A stretch of 21,785 bases of DNA. It comes from JADGGV01 sp035715725. Its GTDB lineage: Bacteria; Gemmatimonadota; Gemmatimonadetes; Longimicrobiales; RSA9. The position numbers and the translations under genes are program-made. The DNA is taken from NCBI GenBank assembly GCA_035715725.1, contig DASTKT010000041.1, positions 1 to 21,785 of the forward strand. Reading direction: 5' to 3'. The notes below the pieces were generated by a model that saw only the letters and a list, made by a program, of their open reading frames with translations, ran no database searches and had not been told where the DNA came from. This document shows, piece after piece, positions 20,887-21,785 of the stretch. Positions within the stretch are counted from its first letter, which is position 1, and each line of letters starts with the position of its first letter.

Positions 20887-21785
20887 GCGACGGGCGCGTC
20901 CAGCAGGGCGCGCACCCGCGTCGCGAGGTCCTCGGGAGTGAAGGGCTTCTGCAGGAACGCGATTCCCTCGTCCACCGCGCCGCGCCGGCCGCGCAGCTCG
21001 TCGGCATACCCCGACATGAAGAGGACCCGGAGACCCGGGCGGAGCTCCGCCAGGTGGCCGGCCAGCGTGCGGCCGCTCATGCGCGGCATGACCACGTCGG
21101 TGAGGAGCAGGTCGATGCGGTCGCGGTGCTGCGCGGCGACGCCGATGGCCGCCTCGCCGTCGGCGGCCTCCAGGACGGTGTAGCCCTGCCGCTCGAGCAC
21201 GCGGCGGGCGAGCGAGCGGACGGAGGGCTCGTCCTCGACGAGGAGCACCGTCTCCGCCCCGCCGGAGAGGCGCTTCGGCGCGGCGGGCGTCTCGTCTGGC
21301 GGCGTCTCGCGGATGGCGGGGAGGAGGATGCGAAACGACGTGCCGACGCCGAGCGTGCTGTCCGCGTGGATGTGCCCGCCACTCTGGCTGATGATGCCGT
21401 AGACCGTGGCCAGGCCGAGCCCGGTGCCCTTTCCCCGGTCCTTGGTGGTGAAGAACGGCTCGAAGATGTGCGGCAGGACGTCCGGCGGGATGCCGGCGCC
21501 GGTGTCGTGCACGCGGATGGCAACGTAGTCTCCCGGCGCGGCGCCGGGGTAGTCGGCGGCGTCGGCGGCGCTGATCGTCAGGTTGCGCGTCTCGATCGTG
21601 AGCCGGCCGCCGCGGTCCATGGCGTCGCGGGCGTTGACGGCCAAATTCAGCACCACCTGCTCGAGCTGGCTGGGATCGACGCGGACGCGGGCGACGTCGG
21701 GCTCGGCGCGGACGACCAGCTCGATGTCCTCGCCGATCACGCGGCGGAGCATGCGCACCATGTTGGCGACGGTGGCGGCGGGGTC
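20871..21785 (-). CDS. Hybrid sensor histidine kinase, 3' part (cut by window edge)
   Basis: Only the last 304 residues are visible; the start lies beyond the right edge. The fragment opens just after the dimerisation region and contains a full HATPase_c domain: N-box NLAVNARDAM, G1 HDTGAGIPP, F-box FEPFFTT and G2 GKGTGLGLATVYGI. A Pro-rich linker follows, then a receiver domain with VLLVEDE, the phospho-acceptor Asp in LLLTDVVMP, FMSGY and LQKPF. The architecture suits a cytoplasmic or PAS-type hybrid kinase; the sensor part is not seen. It is convergent with the single-domain regulator. Confidence 0.93.
   Translation of the reverse strand, partial: DPAATVANMVRMLRRVIGEDIELVVRAEPDVARVRVDPSQLEQVVLNLAVNARDAMDRGGRLTIETRNLTISAADAADYPGAAPGDYVAIRVHDTGAGIPPDVLPHIFEPFFTTKDRGKGTGLGLATVYGIISQSGGHIHADSTLGVGTSFRILLPAIRETPPDETPAAPKRLSGGAETVLLVEDEPSVRSLARRVLERQGYTVLEAADGEAAIGVAAQHRDRIDLLLTDVVMPRMSGRTLAGHLAELRPGLRVLFMSGYADELRGRRGAVDEGIAFLQKPFTPEDLATRVRALLDAPVADAAG

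Overview
The window reads as chromosomal DNA of a high-GC Gram-negative bacterium. Genes are tightly packed, often overlap by 1-4 bases (ATGA, GTGA, TGATG), and prefer G/C-ending codons. An SPII-type lipoprotein, a periplasmic SIMPL protein and an FNT carrier point to a diderm cell. The gene content would suit Gemmatimonadota or a relative, but that is an impression from style and content; no rRNA or other decisive marker is present. I see no tRNA, rRNA, CRISPR array, transposase, integrase or phage gene.

Layout. 1-417 is non-coding and repeat-rich, ending in a perfect 18-nt palindrome that abuts a ribosome-binding site. 418-5181 (+) is a pterin cluster: a PTPS with the C-x5-HGH motif, GTP cyclohydrolase I, an SDR oxidoreductase and a second PTPS-family enzyme of the C-x3-HGH (QueD) type. 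It is followed by a beta-propeller/M23 lipoprotein and a Trm112-like zinc-ribbon protein with a degenerate methyltransferase-like tail. A candidate promoter near 5195-5224 opens the second (+) run, 5281-11388: TPR protein, OsmC-family protein, acyl-CoA synthetase, CutA, a larger TPR protein, a divergent macro-domain protein, a CysQ-like phosphatase, a two-helix membrane peptide and a hotdog thioesterase. 11389-11531 is a convergent junction holding inverted repeats. 11532-17309 (-) is a five-gene operon transcribed leftwards: SIMPL protein, DUF1499-like protein, amidohydrolase-2 protein, cytosine-deaminase-type amidohydrolase, and a Lon-family protease. 17402-18313 (-) is an FNT-family carrier, divergent from a sugar-phosphate nucleotidyltransferase (+). 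A strong hairpin follows, then an isoprenylcysteine methyltransferase-like membrane protein (+), a single-domain response regulator (+) and, convergent with it, the 3' part of a hybrid histidine kinase (-) that runs off the right edge.

How the genes work together. FolE, the C-x5-HGH PTPS and the SDR match the three enzyme classes of tetrahydrobiopterin synthesis (GTP cyclohydrolase I, 6-pyruvoyl-tetrahydropterin synthase, sepiapterin reductase-like SDR). The adjacent QueD-type paralogue would draw the same FolE product towards queuosine.

The most striking observation is the Lon-family protein. It keeps the N-terminal domain, the AAA+ fold and an intact Ser-Lys proteolytic dyad, but the canonical residues of Walker A (Thr), Walker B (Asp), sensor 1, the arginine finger and sensor 2 all appear replaced. 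It is therefore probably an ATP-independent or nucleotide-insensitive Lon, in an operon with two metal-dependent hydrolases and a SIMPL protein.
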